A DNA stretch of 5,702 bases, taken from NCBI GenBank assembly GCA_002011835.1, contig MTPE01000332.1, positions 2,784-8,485 on the forward strand. Direction: 5' to 3'. Position numbers and translations under genes: made by a program. The first letter of the stretch is position 1. Each line of letters starts with the position of its first letter. The stretch comes from Desulfarculaceae bacterium JdFR-95 (GTDB lineage: Bacteria; Desulfobacterota; Desulfarculia; Desulfarculales; Desulfarculaceae). A model generated the notes under the pieces. The model saw only the letters and a list, made by a program, of their open reading frames with translations, was not told where the DNA came from and ran no database searches. Shown here piece by piece: positions 5,596 to 5,702 of the stretch.

Positions 5596-5702
5596 ATGTC
5601 ACAGAGCATCCAACTCGTCTGTCCCGCCTGCGGCGCCCTCAACCGCGTACAGAATCAGCGCCTGCACCAAGGACCGGTGTGCGGACGCTGCCGCCAACCC
5701 CT
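5596..5702 (+). CDS. trxC: Thioredoxin 2 (partial, N-terminal zinc-binding part only)
   Basis: The first 35 codons of a thioredoxin 2 are visible before the window ends. TrxC is a cytoplasmic disulfide reductase that differs from TrxA by an N-terminal zinc-binding extension. Here the four zinc cysteines are seen as CPAC (Cys9, Cys12) and CGRC (Cys29, Cys32), in the order and spacing of TrxC, with the GALNRVQ and RCRQPL stretches also fitting. The thioredoxin domain with the redox CGPC motif would lie beyond the edge and is not seen. GGAG (5584-5587) stands eight bases before the ATG. The gene lies behind the terminator hairpin and is likely a separate transcription unit; I see no convincing sigma70 promoter or OxyR-like site in 5527-5580. 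An unrelated zinc-ribbon protein is possible but less likely. Confidence 0.8.
   Translation, partial: MSQSIQLVCPACGALNRVQNQRLHQGPVCGRCRQP

Overview
The window is GC-rich, densely coding bacterial DNA. It carries a TRAP-transporter/catabolic gene cluster, followed by the start of an unrelated housekeeping gene. High GC, the TRAP importer, the cupin-type XRE regulator and the anaerobic-type enamidase would fit a Desulfobacterota (deltaproteobacterial) organism or another metabolically versatile proteobacterium. This is an impression from gene content and not a placement.

Layout. On the minus strand, positions 1-266 hold the 5' part of a TRAP small membrane subunit (DctQ type), cut by the window edge. 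Just upstream of it is a complete TRAP periplasmic solute-binding protein (DctP type, 289-1365). Positions 1366-1594 form a divergent control region with two face-to-face sigma70-like promoters, whose -10 elements both lie on one perfect 8-3-8 palindrome (1521-1539). On the plus strand follows a tight four-gene run: an XRE/cupin regulator (1595-2140), an enamidase-type amidohydrolase (2173-3333), an 'amino acid synthesis'/BB2672-like protein of unknown function (3355-3933) and an aldehyde dehydrogenase of the CoA-acylating methylmalonate-semialdehyde type (3959-5446). The gaps are 32, 21 and 25 bases, and each enzyme gene has its own Shine-Dalgarno sequence. A 13-bp perfect hairpin (5484-5518) closes the run. 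After it begins trxC (thioredoxin 2), cut by the right edge.

How the genes may work together (inference). The amidohydrolase closely resembles, from memory, Eubacterium barkeri enamidase. That enzyme opens 6-oxo-1,4,5,6-tetrahydronicotinate to 2-formylglutarate and ammonia. 2-Formylglutarate is a C2-substituted malonate semialdehyde, the chemical class that methylmalonate-semialdehyde dehydrogenases convert by decarboxylating, CoA-acylating oxidation. Applied here this would give glutaryl-CoA directly, unlike the reductive route of E. barkeri through 2-hydroxymethylglutarate. The middle protein would act on an intermediate or assist the enzymes, the TRAP system would import the acid substrate, and the regulator would control both directions from the shared palindrome. 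The nicotinate hydroxylase and 6-hydroxynicotinate reductase genes that would make the enamidase substrate are not in this window.
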